A program made the position numbers and the translations under genes. The notes beneath the pieces are model-generated. The model made no database searches. It saw only the letters and a list, made by a program, of their open reading frames with translations, and had not been told where the DNA came from. From the NCBI GenBank assembly GCA_042408445.1, contig JBHORC010000019.1:14092-78091 (forward strand): 64,000 bases of DNA. Reading direction: 5' to 3'. Source of the DNA: CF-46 sp042408445. Its GTDB lineage: Bacteria > Chloroflexota > Limnocylindria > Limnocylindrales > CSP1-4. Below, piece after piece: positions 41,588 to 49,536 of the stretch; positions within the stretch are counted from its first letter, which is position 1; the number at the start of each line of letters is the position of its first letter.

Positions 41588-43450
41588 TCAGGCTCTGGCG
41601 ATCACCCCGAGCGCGACCCGGAAGCCGGCCCGGCGCTGGAGCGGCGACATCAGCGTCGCCTGGCCGACCGGTCCGCCTGCGGGGAACCAGCGGTTCCATT
41701 CCTCGTTGAACGAGTCGAACTCGGTCGGGTCGCGCAGGGACCAGTTCGCCCAGACGACCTTGTCGAGCGAGCTGCCGGCGGATTCGAGCCGGGCCTTCAG
41801 GTTGGTCAGGCTCTGGCGCGTCTGCTCCTTCGTGGAGGCGCCGAGGACGCGGCCGGTCTGCGGGTCCACGGGGCCGATCGCGGAGAGGTAGATCATCCCG
41901 CCGGCGACGACCGGCTCGCCGAACCCGAGCGGCAGCACCGCGGCGTCCGTCTCGCGCTTCGGGCCGCCACCCCAGCGACTCTTCAAGGGCCGCGGCGGAC
42001 CCGAGCGGACGTCCTCCGCCGGAATGCCGAAGTCGCCCTCGGGCAGCTTCACGCCCGCCTTCTCGAACTGGCCCATGAACGTGGGACGGACGCCCGTCGG
42101 CCGGAGCTCGCCTTCGATCTTGCCGTCCCGGACACCCGTCTGCTCGAACGCGAAGATGTCCTGGGTGAGAATCTCGTCGTCCTCGATCCCGAAGACCTCG
42201 GTGATGTTCACGATCTTGCGGCTGCCGTCCTGGAGCCGGGCGGTGTGGACGATCAGGTCGACGGCGGACGCCATCTGCTCGCGGATCGCCCGAAGCGGGA
42301 GCTGGTAGCCGGTCATCAGGACCATCGTCTCGAGCCGGCGGAGCATGTCCTTCGGGCTGTTCGCGTGGCCCGTGGAGAGCGAGCCGTCGTGGCCCGTCGT
42401 CATCGCCTGGAGCATGTCCAGCGCCTCGCCGGCGCGGCACTCGCCGACGATGATCCGGTCCGGCCGCATGTGCATCGCGTTCCGGAGCAGGTGACGGATC
42501 GTGATCTCGCCTTCGCCCTCCAGGTTCGGCGGCCGCGACTCGAGCGTCACGACGTGGTCCTGGCGGAGCTGCAGCTCGGCCGCGTCCTCGATCGTCACGA
42601 TCCGGTCGTCGTTCGGGATGAACGACGAGAGGACGTTCAGCGTTGTCGTCTTGCCGGAGCCCGTCCCGCCGGAGACGAACAGGTTCAGCCGGGCCTCGAT
42701 GCAGCAGCGGAGGAAGTCGAACATCTCCGGGGTCGCGGTGCCGAATCGGATCAGGTCGTCGACCGTGAACGGCCGGGTCGAGAACTTCCGGACCGTGATC
42801 ACCGGCCCGACAAGCGAGAGCGGCTCGATGATCGCGTTGACGCGCGAGCCATCGGGCAGGCGGGCATCGACGCGGGGGCTCATCTCGTCGATCCGGCGGC
42901 CCATCGGGGTGATGATCCGGTCGATCACCCGGAGGACGTGCTCGTCGTTGAGGAACGTCGTGTTGACCCGCTGGATCTTGCCGTTCCGCTCGATGTAGAT
43001 GTGCTGCGGACCGTTGACCATCACCTCGGTGATCGACTCGTCCTTGAGGAGTGGCTCCAGCGGCCCGAAGCCGGTCACGTCGTTGGCCATCTCGGAGACG
43101 AGTCGATCGCGCTCGAGCCGGGTCACCGCAAACCCGTGGAGTGCGATCGTCCGGTCGACGATCCCTTCGATCCGCGTCTGGATCTCCTCGGGCTCGCCGT
43201 CGAGCAGGACGTCGAAGGCGCTGATGACCTCGGCCTGGAGACGGAGCCGGATCTCCCGGAGCAGATCCTCGCGGGCGGATGCACGGCCGGCCGCCTGGGC
43301 CGGCTGGTACATCGGCATCGGCGGCGGGGCCGGTGGCGTCGGCGCCATGACCGGAACCATCGCCTCGGAGCCGGAGGCCGGTTGCTCCCGCTCGCGCCGC
43401 GCAAGCTCGGCGGCCTGCTGCGCCCGTTCGACTCGACGGAGCAGCGACAT
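41588..43450 (-). CDS. CpaF/TadA-type secretion ATPase fused to a RidA domain
   Basis: 620 residues from the ATG at 43450 (GGGGAGGG five bases upstream). Residues ~60-480 are a CpaF ATPase: FGPLEPLLKDESITEVMVNG, Walker A SGGTGSGKTT at ~258-267, the Asp box TIEDAAELQL, Walker B PDRIIVGECRAGEALDML and the His box LSTGHANSPKDML. Residues ~490-620 are a RidA/YjgF domain (VVAGGMIYLSAIGPVDPQTG, AGSSLDKVVWANWSLRD, QRRAGFRVALGVIARA). CpaF drives Tad pilus assembly; RidA hydrolyses reactive enamines and imines. No other tad gene is near. The fusion is not a simple read-through: the frame is continuous, with no stop between. Confidence 0.9.
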   Translation of the reverse strand: MSLLRRVERAQQAAELARREREQPASGSEAMVPVMAPTPPAPPPMPMYQPAQAAGRASAREDLLREIRLRLQAEVISAFDVLLDGEPEEIQTRIEGIVDRTIALHGFAVTRLERDRLVSEMANDVTGFGPLEPLLKDESITEVMVNGPQHIYIERNGKIQRVNTTFLNDEHVLRVIDRIITPMGRRIDEMSPRVDARLPDGSRVNAIIEPLSLVGPVITVRKFSTRPFTVDDLIRFGTATPEMFDFLRCCIEARLNLFVSGGTGSGKTTTLNVLSSFIPNDDRIVTIEDAAELQLRQDHVVTLESRPPNLEGEGEITIRHLLRNAMHMRPDRIIVGECRAGEALDMLQAMTTGHDGSLSTGHANSPKDMLRRLETMVLMTGYQLPLRAIREQMASAVDLIVHTARLQDGSRKIVNITEVFGIEDDEILTQDIFAFEQTGVRDGKIEGELRPTGVRPTFMGQFEKAGVKLPEGDFGIPAEDVRSGPPRPLKSRWGGGPKRETDAAVLPLGFGEPVVAGGMIYLSAIGPVDPQTGRVLGASTKEQTRQSLTNLKARLESAGSSLDKVVWANWSLRDPTEFDSFNEEWNRWFPAGGPVGQATLMSPLQRRAGFRVALGVIARA

Positions 43451-43784
43451 GGGAGCCCTCCCCTGACCTGACGCGACGCGGTGCGATGACATTGGGCCGG
43501 ATCGCCGACGGCGGCGCCACGCACCCAGACCGGGAGGATACCCCGATGGTCCTGGGACCTCGGTGCACGGCGGCACCCCGAAGTTGGTCGGGTTCGATGG
43601 AGTCGGGTGCGAATCGGGCCGGTGCAGGCCGGTGACCATCGGCGACGGTCGGACGTGGGGCCGCGTCAGCGCTGCGCGGGCGCCGGCGCCGCGCGGGCCG
43701 GCCGCCCGGCTGCTGACGGTCCGCGCGACACGCCCGACGGTGGCTCGGCGATCGCCGCCCGTGCTATCGTTCCGGCTCCGGCGT

Positions 43785-43860
<76 letters not shown>

Positions 43861-43887
43861 ATTTTCTGACGCGCCGACCACCCACGA

Positions 43888-43911
43888 CCCCTCGCCGGCG
43901 GCGAGGGGTTT
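43888..43911 (+). terminator. terminator after tRNA-Ala(GGC)
   Basis: Perfect 9-bp stem (43888-43896 / 43900-43908), 3-base loop, then TTTG. It lies between the tRNA and leuS, so leuS needs its own start of transcription or read-through. Confidence 0.75.
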
Positions 43912-43943
43912 GTCGTATCAGCACCGCCAGAGCACGCGAGCCG

Positions 43944-46514
43944 ATGACCGTCCAGGACACGTCACCCACAACCGAACGGACCCGGATCGAGCGGTACGAC
44001 CCCGCCTCGATCGAGCCGCGCTGGCAGCAGCGCTGGGCGGAGCTCGGGCTCTACCGGACGGATCTCCAGGACACGACCCGGCCGAAGTTCTACCTGCTGA
44101 CGATGTACCCGTATCCGTCGGGCGACCTCCACATTGGCCACTGGTACATCAAGACGCCGACCGACGCGATCGCCCGGTTCCACCGGATGCACGGCGAGAA
44201 CGTCTTCCTGCCGGTGGGGTTCGATGCCTTCGGGCTGCCGGCGGAGAACGCCGCCATCAAGAACAACATCAACCCGCGCGACTGGACGATGTCGAACATC
44301 GACAACATGCGGCGGCAGCTGCGGTCGATGGGGGCGAGCTTCGACTGGGAGGCCGAGGTCGTCACCGCGGATCCCCAGTACTACCGCTGGAACCAGTGGT
44401 TCTTCCTGAAGTTCCTGGAGGCCGGGCTCGCCTATCGCAAGACGTCACCGGTCGACTGGTGCCCGAACGACGGGACGCTCGCGCGCGAGCAGGTCGAGGG
44501 CGCTGACCGGCATTGCTGGCGCTGCGGAGCAAAGGTCGAGAAGCGCGACCTCGCCCAGTGGTATCTGCGCGTGACGAAGTACGCGGACGAGTTGCTGGAC
44601 TTCTCCGGGATCGACTTCCCGGACCCGATCCGGGTCATGCAGACGAACTGGATCGGCCGGAGCGAGGGTGGCGAGATCGTCTTCGAGACCGCACCCGCCG
44701 CGCACCATCCCGGCGGCCACGAGCTGCGGGTCTTCACGACGCGACCGGACACGCTCTACGGAGCGACCTTCATGGTGCTCGCGCCGGAGCACCCGCTCGT
44801 CGCGGAGCTCACCGCACCGCAGCGCCGCGACGAGGTCCAGGCCTACCTCGCACAGGCGGCGGCCCGGACCGAGATCGACCGGCTGTCGACCGATCGCGAG
44901 AAGACCGGCGTGGCGATCGGCGCCGAGGCGATCAACCCGATCAACGGGGAGCGCCTCCCGATCTTCGTCGCCGACTACGTCCTCGGCGGGTATGGCACGG
45001 GCGCGATCATGGCCGTCCCCGCCCATGACGAGCGCGACTACGCGTTCGCGGTGAAGTACGGGCTGCCGATCCGGCGCGTCGTCGCGGCGCCCGGCGACGA
45101 GGACCGCGACGTCGGCGACGGGGCGTACATCGCCCACGCCGCGGACGAGCGGCTCGTCAACAGCGGCCCCTATACGGGCCTCGCCACCGACGAGGGTGGC
45201 GCGGCGATCGTCGGCGCCCTGCAGGCCGAGGGCAAGGGCAGCGCGTCGGTGACGTACCGACTGCGCGACTGGCTGATCAGCCGTCAGCGGTACTGGGGAA
45301 CGCCGATCCCCGTGATCTATTGCCCGGACGACGGCATCGTCCCCGTGCCCGAGGAGGACCTGCCGGTCCGCCTGCCCGACACCGTCGACTACCGCGGCAG
45401 CGGTGAGAACCCGCTCGCCCGCGACGAGTCCTTCCTGAACGTGGAGTGCCCGAAGTGCGGCGGCCCGGCGCGTCGCGAGACCGACACGATGGACACGTTC
45501 GTGGACTCGTCCTGGTACTGGTATCGCTACCTCTCGCCGGAGAAGACCGGCGGCCCGATCGATCCCGCCCTCGTCGAGCGGTGGACACCGGTCGACCAGT
45601 ACACCGGCGGCGCGGAGCACGCGGTCATGCACCTGCTGTATTCGCGGGAGTGGACGCGGATGATGCGCGACATCGGGCTGGTGAACCAGAGCGAGCCGTT
45701 CCGGCGGCTGTTCAACCAGGGCCAGATCCTGGGCATGGACGGCGAGCGGATGTCGAAGTCGCGCGGCAACACGGTCGACCCGGACGACCTCGTCGCCCGG
45801 TACGGCGCCGACACCGTCCGGTTGTTCCTGATGTTCATGGGACCGTGGGATCAGGGCGGGCCGTGGAGCCCGACCGGGATCGGTGGAGTCCACCGGTTCC
45901 TGAACCGGATCTGGACGATCACCCTGGATCCCCACGGTCAGGAGCCTGGCGACCCGAACGCCGGAGCGCTGCCGGACGGCACGGACGAGGCAGCCGCGCG
46001 ACTGGCGATCCGCCAGGCGGCGCATCGGACCCTGCGCGACGTCAGCGCCGACTACGAGGCGTTCCACTTCAACACGATGATCGCGAAGCTGATGGAGCTC
46101 GCGAACCTCCTCATGCGCTACCGCGGGACGGCGGTGGCGGGGAGCGAGGAATGGGACGAGGCCGTCCGGCTCGCGCTGTTGATGCTCGCGCCGGCCGCGC
46201 CGCACATCACCGAGGAGCTGTGGGCCCGGCGCGCCGCGGAGCGTGGCGAGGCGTGGTCGTCGATCCACACGGCCCGCTGGCCGGACGTCGACCCGGCGGC
46301 CGTCGTCGAGGCGACGCGCGAGGTCCCGGTCCAGGTGAACGGCAAGCTCCGCGACCGGATCACCGTTCCGGCAGATGTCGCCTCCGAGGATCTGGAACGG
46401 CTGGCGCTCGCGAGCGAGCGGGTCCAGGCCGTGCTCGCCGGACGGGAGCCGACGCGCGTCATCCTCGCGGGTGGCGGCCGGCTCGTGAACGTCGTCGTCC
46501 AGAACCCGGACTGA
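43944..46514 (+). CDS. leuS: leucyl-tRNA synthetase
   Basis: 856 residues from the ATG at 43944. Class I motifs: MYPYPSGDLHIGHWYIKTPT (HIGH) and DGERMSKSRGN (KMSKS). A zinc-type cysteine set is visible (WCPNDGTLA, CWRCGAK; later VECPKCGG). The CP1 editing domain is complete (TTRPDTLYGATF, AVPAHDERDYAFA). The enzyme charges tRNA-Leu and edits mischarged products. Its length matches the ~860-residue bacterial norm. A short hypothetical gene overlaps its stop (TGATG). Confidence 0.98.
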   Translation: MTVQDTSPTTERTRIERYDPASIEPRWQQRWAELGLYRTDLQDTTRPKFYLLTMYPYPSGDLHIGHWYIKTPTDAIARFHRMHGENVFLPVGFDAFGLPAENAAIKNNINPRDWTMSNIDNMRRQLRSMGASFDWEAEVVTADPQYYRWNQWFFLKFLEAGLAYRKTSPVDWCPNDGTLAREQVEGADRHCWRCGAKVEKRDLAQWYLRVTKYADELLDFSGIDFPDPIRVMQTNWIGRSEGGEIVFETAPAAHHPGGHELRVFTTRPDTLYGATFMVLAPEHPLVAELTAPQRRDEVQAYLAQAAARTEIDRLSTDREKTGVAIGAEAINPINGERLPIFVADYVLGGYGTGAIMAVPAHDERDYAFAVKYGLPIRRVVAAPGDEDRDVGDGAYIAHAADERLVNSGPYTGLATDEGGAAIVGALQAEGKGSASVTYRLRDWLISRQRYWGTPIPVIYCPDDGIVPVPEEDLPVRLPDTVDYRGSGENPLARDESFLNVECPKCGGPARRETDTMDTFVDSSWYWYRYLSPEKTGGPIDPALVERWTPVDQYTGGAEHAVMHLLYSREWTRMMRDIGLVNQSEPFRRLFNQGQILGMDGERMSKSRGNTVDPDDLVARYGADTVRLFLMFMGPWDQGGPWSPTGIGGVHRFLNRIWTITLDPHGQEPGDPNAGALPDGTDEAAARLAIRQAAHRTLRDVSADYEAFHFNTMIAKLMELANLLMRYRGTAVAGSEEWDEAVRLALLMLAPAAPHITEELWARRAAERGEAWSSIHTARWPDVDPAAVVEATREVPVQVNGKLRDRITVPADVASEDLERLALASERVQAVLAGREPTRVILAGGGRLVNVVVQNPD

Positions 46515-46933
46515 TGACCGTCCAGCTCGACAAGCCGGGCGCGGACAGCGGCGCCGAGCGTCAGCGGCTCGAAGCGGACGTCGACCGCCTGCTCGGCGAG
46601 CACGCGCCGGAGATCCAGGCGATCGAGCGCGCCCTTCGGGCGACGATCCACGCGGAGTTTCCGGAAGCGATCGAACAGGTCGACTTCGGCAACAAGCTGA
46701 TCGCCTTCGGGCGGTCGATGAAGATCCGTGGCCTGCTGTTCGCGATCATCGCCCACAAGGAGCACGTGAACCTGCAGCTCGCGGATGGCGCGGATCTGCC
46801 GGACCCAGCGGGAATCATCGAGGGGACGGGCAAGCGGATCCGACACGTGAAGATCCGTTCGGTGGAGATGGCGTCGGCTGCGCCCGTCGTGGCGGTGATC
46901 CGCGCCGAGCTCGCCGCACGCCCGGAGGGCTGA
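46514..46933 (+). CDS. DUF1801-like protein
   Basis: 139 residues, ATG overlapping the leuS stop. The arrangement ALRATIHAEFPEAIEQVDFG, then AFGRSMKIRGLLFAIIAHKEHVNLQL, then GTGKRIRHVKI resembles DUF1801 (YdhG-type) proteins: small, cytosolic, with one compact alpha/beta domain. The biochemical function of the family is not known. It is coupled to leuS and followed two bases later by the lectin-like gene, so the three form an operon. Confidence 0.75.
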   Translation: MTVQLDKPGADSGAERQRLEADVDRLLGEHAPEIQAIERALRATIHAEFPEAIEQVDFGNKLIAFGRSMKIRGLLFAIIAHKEHVNLQLADGADLPDPAGIIEGTGKRIRHVKIRSVEMASAAPVVAVIRAELAARPEG

Positions 46934-46935
46934 GG

Positions 46936-47391
46936 ATGCCGCACGTGGAACGGCTCGGGTTCGCCGAGGGGCTGCCCCGACCGACGGCCGGAATCGCCGC
47001 GGTGTCGTGGGGCGAAGGCCGGATCGACCGGTTCTGGGTGGGCCCGGACGGCGACCTGCTCCACGCGATCTTCTCGAACGACGGCTGGGGACCGACCGAG
47101 TCGCTCGGGGGATCGCTGATCGGGACGCCGGGTGTCACGGCCTGGGCGGTGGACCGGATGGAGGTCTTCGCCGTCTTCGCCGACGGGGCGCTCTGGAACC
47201 GCTACTGGGACGGCACGAGCTGGCACGACTGGGAATCACTCGGCGGCGAGCTGGATCCGGCTCTGGGAGCGGCGGCCTCGTCGTGGTCGGCGGACCGGCT
47301 CGATGTCTGGGCCATCGGCCGGGACGGCCGGACCTGGCACCGCTGGTGGGACGGCAGTCGCTGGGTCGAGTGGGAGCAGCTCCCCGGCTAG
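46936..47391 (+). CDS. small PLL-type beta-propeller (fucose-lectin-like) protein
   Basis: 151 residues built of about three repeats of 45-50 residues. Each has the pattern DR(M/L)(D/E)VFAxxxDGxLxxxxWDGxxWxxWExLGG, for example TAWAVDRMEVFAVFADGALW and SWSADRLDVWAIGRDGRTWH. This is the blade repeat of PLL/PHL lectins from Photorhabdus, which bind fucose-type sugars; the usual propeller has more blades, so a trimer or dimer would be needed to close the ring. No signal peptide is seen. GGAGGGCTGAGG precedes the ATG. Confidence 0.75.
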   Translation: MPHVERLGFAEGLPRPTAGIAAVSWGEGRIDRFWVGPDGDLLHAIFSNDGWGPTESLGGSLIGTPGVTAWAVDRMEVFAVFADGALWNRYWDGTSWHDWESLGGELDPALGAAASSWSADRLDVWAIGRDGRTWHRWWDGSRWVEWEQLPG

Positions 47392-47434
47392 TCCTCTGGT
47401 CGCGGCGCCGCGGGATGCCCCGGCCGCGGATCCA

Positions 47435-48076
47435 TCAGCTTGCGGCAGCCGGATCCTCCGTCTGGCGCTGCTTCTCGCGATGCCGGCGCGCCTTCGCCCG
47501 GTTGCCGCACGTCGCCATGTCGCACCAGCGACGCAGGCCGGAGCGCGACTCGTCGTAGAAGATCCAGCGACACGTGTCGTTGGCGCAGATGCGGATCCGG
47601 TCGTCGTGGCCGTTGCCGATCTCCCGGACGATCGGCTCGGCGATGCGGGCCAGGACGTCGTCGACGGTATCGCCGACGTGACTGTGGCCTAGGCGGACGC
47701 CGTCCTCCGCGGCAACGAGCTCGACGCGCGCCCGCGACCGAAGGGCGCGATTCACCTCGTCGACGGCTCGCGCCTCCGGTGGCTCCTCGTGGGCAACGGC
47801 GTGGGCGACGTCGCGGAGCGCGGTCCGCGTCCCGACGATCCGGCGGAGCAGGCCACGGGCCCGCTGCTCGTCCGCCCCGAGCTCCAGGATCGCATCCCGT
47901 TCGGCGACGCCGTGCTCGGCGAACCAATCGGCAGCCACGCCGAAGCTCGCCAACCGCTCGACGAGTGCACCGTTCTCGAGCTCCAGCGTGTTCAGGAAGT
48001 CGAAGGCGGTGTCGAGGGGAACCTCGTCGTGGACGTGGTCGTTCGCTGCGGGTCCGTGGCTGGTCGTGGCGTTCAC
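47435..48076 (-). CDS. ABATE/CGNR zinc-finger transcription regulator
   Basis: 213 residues from a GTG at 48076. The N-terminal ABATE domain includes DTAFDFLNTLELENGALVER and a helical core (ARGLLRRIVGTRTALRDVAH). The C-terminal CGNR finger is complete: CANDTCRWIFYD, then RRWCDMATCGNRAKARRHRE. The family is described as stress-induced transcription regulators; targets are unknown. The GTG lies six bases past a good -10 box, so the message is probably leaderless. The shared promoter region with the divergent small genes has repeated GGTTAC half-sites, likely its operator. Confidence 0.88.
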   Translation of the reverse strand: MNATTSHGPAANDHVHDEVPLDTAFDFLNTLELENGALVERLASFGVAADWFAEHGVAERDAILELGADEQRARGLLRRIVGTRTALRDVAHAVAHEEPPEARAVDEVNRALRSRARVELVAAEDGVRLGHSHVGDTVDDVLARIAEPIVREIGNGHDDRIRICANDTCRWIFYDESRSGLRRWCDMATCGNRAKARRHREKQRQTEDPAAAS

Positions 48077-48082
48077 CTAACC

Positions 48083-48112
48083 ACTCTAGATCGCTTGACA
48101 GGTTACGCGCAA
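48083..48112 (-). promoter_or_regulatory. leaderless promoter of the CGNR gene
   Basis: Minus strand TTGCGC (48107-48112), 18-base spacer, TAGAGT (48083-48088). Six bases later comes the GTG at 48076, so transcription should start at the start codon. Confidence 0.6.
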
Positions 48113-48123
48113 GTCGGTACTGT
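48095..48123 (+). promoter_or_regulatory. divergent promoter for the small genes 48182-48592
   Basis: Plus strand TTGACA (48095-48100, perfect), 17-base spacer, TACTGT (48118-48123). It physically overlaps the CGNR promoter, so the two cannot fire at once. Confidence 0.75.
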
Positions 48124-48125
48124 AA

Positions 48126-48163
48126 CGACGTAACCACAAAGACATTCGATACCGGTTACGTCG
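48126..48163. promoter_or_regulatory. inverted repeat with GGTTAC half-sites
   Basis: CGACGTAACC (48126-48135) and GGTTACGTCG (48154-48163) are a perfect 10-bp inverted repeat with 18 bases between. A third GGTTAC lies in the promoter spacer at 48101-48106. It could be an operator or a leader hairpin for the small-gene transcript. Confidence 0.6.
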
Positions 48164-48181
48164 CTCACCTGGAGGCCCACG

Positions 48182-48310
48182 ATGGAGTTCCTTGCCACGA
48201 TCACCGTGATCCTCGTCGGCCTCGTCGGACTCGACCTCGCCGCGCTCCGCTGGGGCGTGGACAGCCGGGAAGCGACGCCCGACGAGCACCGCGGCTGGCC
48301 CATCCACTGA
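48182..48310 (+). CDS. small membrane protein
   Basis: 42 residues from the ATG at 48182, with GGAGG six bases upstream. One hydrophobic helix (FLATITVILVGLVGLDLAAL) is followed by a charged end (RWGVDSREATPDEHRGWPIH). It is expressed from the strong promoter that overlaps the CGNR regulator's own. No family is recognised, but a good ribosome site, promoter and the following small gene support it as real. Confidence 0.7.
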   Translation: MEFLATITVILVGLVGLDLAALRWGVDSREATPDEHRGWPIH

Positions 48311-48352
48311 CGGGAGCCGGACGGCGCCGGTCGTCCCAGGAGACCACGCATC

Positions 48353-48592
48353 ATGCAGAGCTACTACCTCTTTCTCGCCCTCGATCTCGCCCGGCAGCGC
48401 TCGGCGGAGGCGGACCGCGCACGGCTGGCGGCACTCGCGAACGCCGGCCGTTCGGACGTGGGGCCGATCCGGCGATTGGTCGCGCGGACGGCGATCGCGA
48501 TCGCGCGCGCCGCGGACGATCGAGCGGTCGCGCAACGGGCGGCCGCGCCGCAGCGAGCCACCGTACCGCAACGAGTCGCCGCGCCGCATTGA
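48353..48592 (+). CDS. small helical protein, Ala/Arg-rich
   Basis: 79 residues from the ATG at 48353 with AGGAG about ten bases upstream. The start MQSYYLFLALDLARQRSAEA is a plausible amphipathic helix; the remainder is Ala/Arg-rich with three imperfect repeats near the end (QRAAAPQRATVPQRVAAPH). It lies 42 bases after the small membrane gene in the same transcript. No function is recognised. Confidence 0.55.
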   Translation: MQSYYLFLALDLARQRSAEADRARLAALANAGRSDVGPIRRLVARTAIAIARAADDRAVAQRAAAPQRATVPQRVAAPH

Positions 48593-48661
48593 CCTGAGGG
48601 CTCCGCGGGACCAGCCCCGGAGATAATCGCCGGATAAGCGGCCGTTGCTACGGTCCGCCCA

Positions 48662-48747
48662 GACGCCCCGCCGACGTCGGAAGTGCCCCCAACGTCGCGG
48701 GGCGTCGTCATGTCCGCGAGCGCCGCAACGCTCACGGGCTCCGCCCG
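48662..48747 (+). promoter_or_regulatory. structured 5' leader of comEA (three hairpins)
   Basis: A long stem (48662-48680 with 48689-48706: 17-18 pairs, one bulge, one mismatch; loop 48681-48688), then GAGCG/CGCTC (48718-48722 / 48729-48733), then CGGGC/GCCCG (48735-48739 / 48743-48747). The last ends six bases before GGAGGA of comEA. I match it to no known riboswitch. Confidence 0.5.
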
Positions 48748-48761
48748 CCGGTGGAGGATCG

Positions 48762-49517
48762 ATGGGCCGTTCTCCGGCGGAATGGCGTGTCCTGGAAACC
48801 GAGCTGGCCTCGCCGGGACCTGAAGGCGGCACGCAGTCGGCGGCGAACGACGCCCCGATCCAGCGCCGGCTCCTGCCGGTAGTGGCGTTCGCGGTTGCTG
48901 CCGTGCTTGCCGTCATCGCGTTCGTCGTCGCTGCAACCGGTTCCGGCGGGGCCGTGGACGTCAGCGGCGCCAGCTTCGCGGACGCCTCGACCGGTCCGGC
49001 GTCGGGGCGGCCGGAACCTGCGCTCCTCGTCGTGGACGTCCAGGGCGCGGTGCTGCATCCGGGCGTCGTCCGGCTGGCCGCTGGGGCACGGATCGGTGAC
49101 GCGATCGCCGCGGCGGGCGGCTACGGACCACGGGTGGCCACGGAGCGGGTCGGCCAGGTCCTGAACCTCGCAGCGTTGCTTCGCGACGGCGACCAGGTCG
49201 TGGTGCCGTCGCGCGACGACCCTTCGTCCGGCGGGAGCGGCGGGAGCGGCGGGAGCGGCGGGGCCCTCGGGGGGACGGCCAGCGGCACGGCCGGCGCTTC
49301 GGGCGCTTCCGGCACTGGGGGCGTTGCCCCGGTCGACCTCAACCGCGCGACGGAGGCGGAGCTGGACGCGCTGCCCGGGATCGGGCCGGTGACGGCGGGC
49401 AAGATCGTCGCGGCGCGCGCGGAGCAGCCGTTCACCTCGGTCGACGATCTGCGGTCGCGCAAGCTCGTCGGCGCCGCGCTGTTCGACCGGATCAAGACGC
49501 TCGTCACGGTCGGCTGA
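48762..49517 (+). CDS. comEA: competence protein ComEA (helix-hairpin-helix DNA-binding)
   Basis: 251 residues from the ATG at 48762 with GGAGGA just upstream. One membrane anchor (RLLPVVAFAVAAVLAVIAFVV) is followed by a SLBB-like domain (LLVVDVQGAVLHPGVVRLAA, RIGDAIAAAGGYG), a Gly/Ser-rich linker at ~150-180 and a helix-hairpin-helix pair (PVDLNRATEAELDALPGIGP, then VTAGKIVAARAEQPFTSVDD). ComEA binds incoming double-stranded DNA outside the membrane and hands it to ComEC, whose gene is next (19 bases). The leader is highly structured. Confidence 0.93.
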   Translation: MGRSPAEWRVLETELASPGPEGGTQSAANDAPIQRRLLPVVAFAVAAVLAVIAFVVAATGSGGAVDVSGASFADASTGPASGRPEPALLVVDVQGAVLHPGVVRLAAGARIGDAIAAAGGYGPRVATERVGQVLNLAALLRDGDQVVVPSRDDPSSGGSGGSGGSGGALGGTASGTAGASGASGTGGVAPVDLNRATEAELDALPGIGPVTAGKIVAARAEQPFTSVDDLRSRKLVGAALFDRIKTLVTVG

Positions 49518-49536
49518 TCGTGGAGACACGGCGGCG

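Noticed and set aside
41684..41697. GAAC-N5-GTTC-like palindrome in the CpaF gene
   Set aside because: The spacing is five, not four, and it lies deep inside coding sequence without a promoter.
48596..48761. Known riboswitch (c-di-GMP, c-di-AMP, TPP, SAM) upstream of comEA
   Set aside because: None of the conserved aptamer motifs could be found; only generic hairpins are present.
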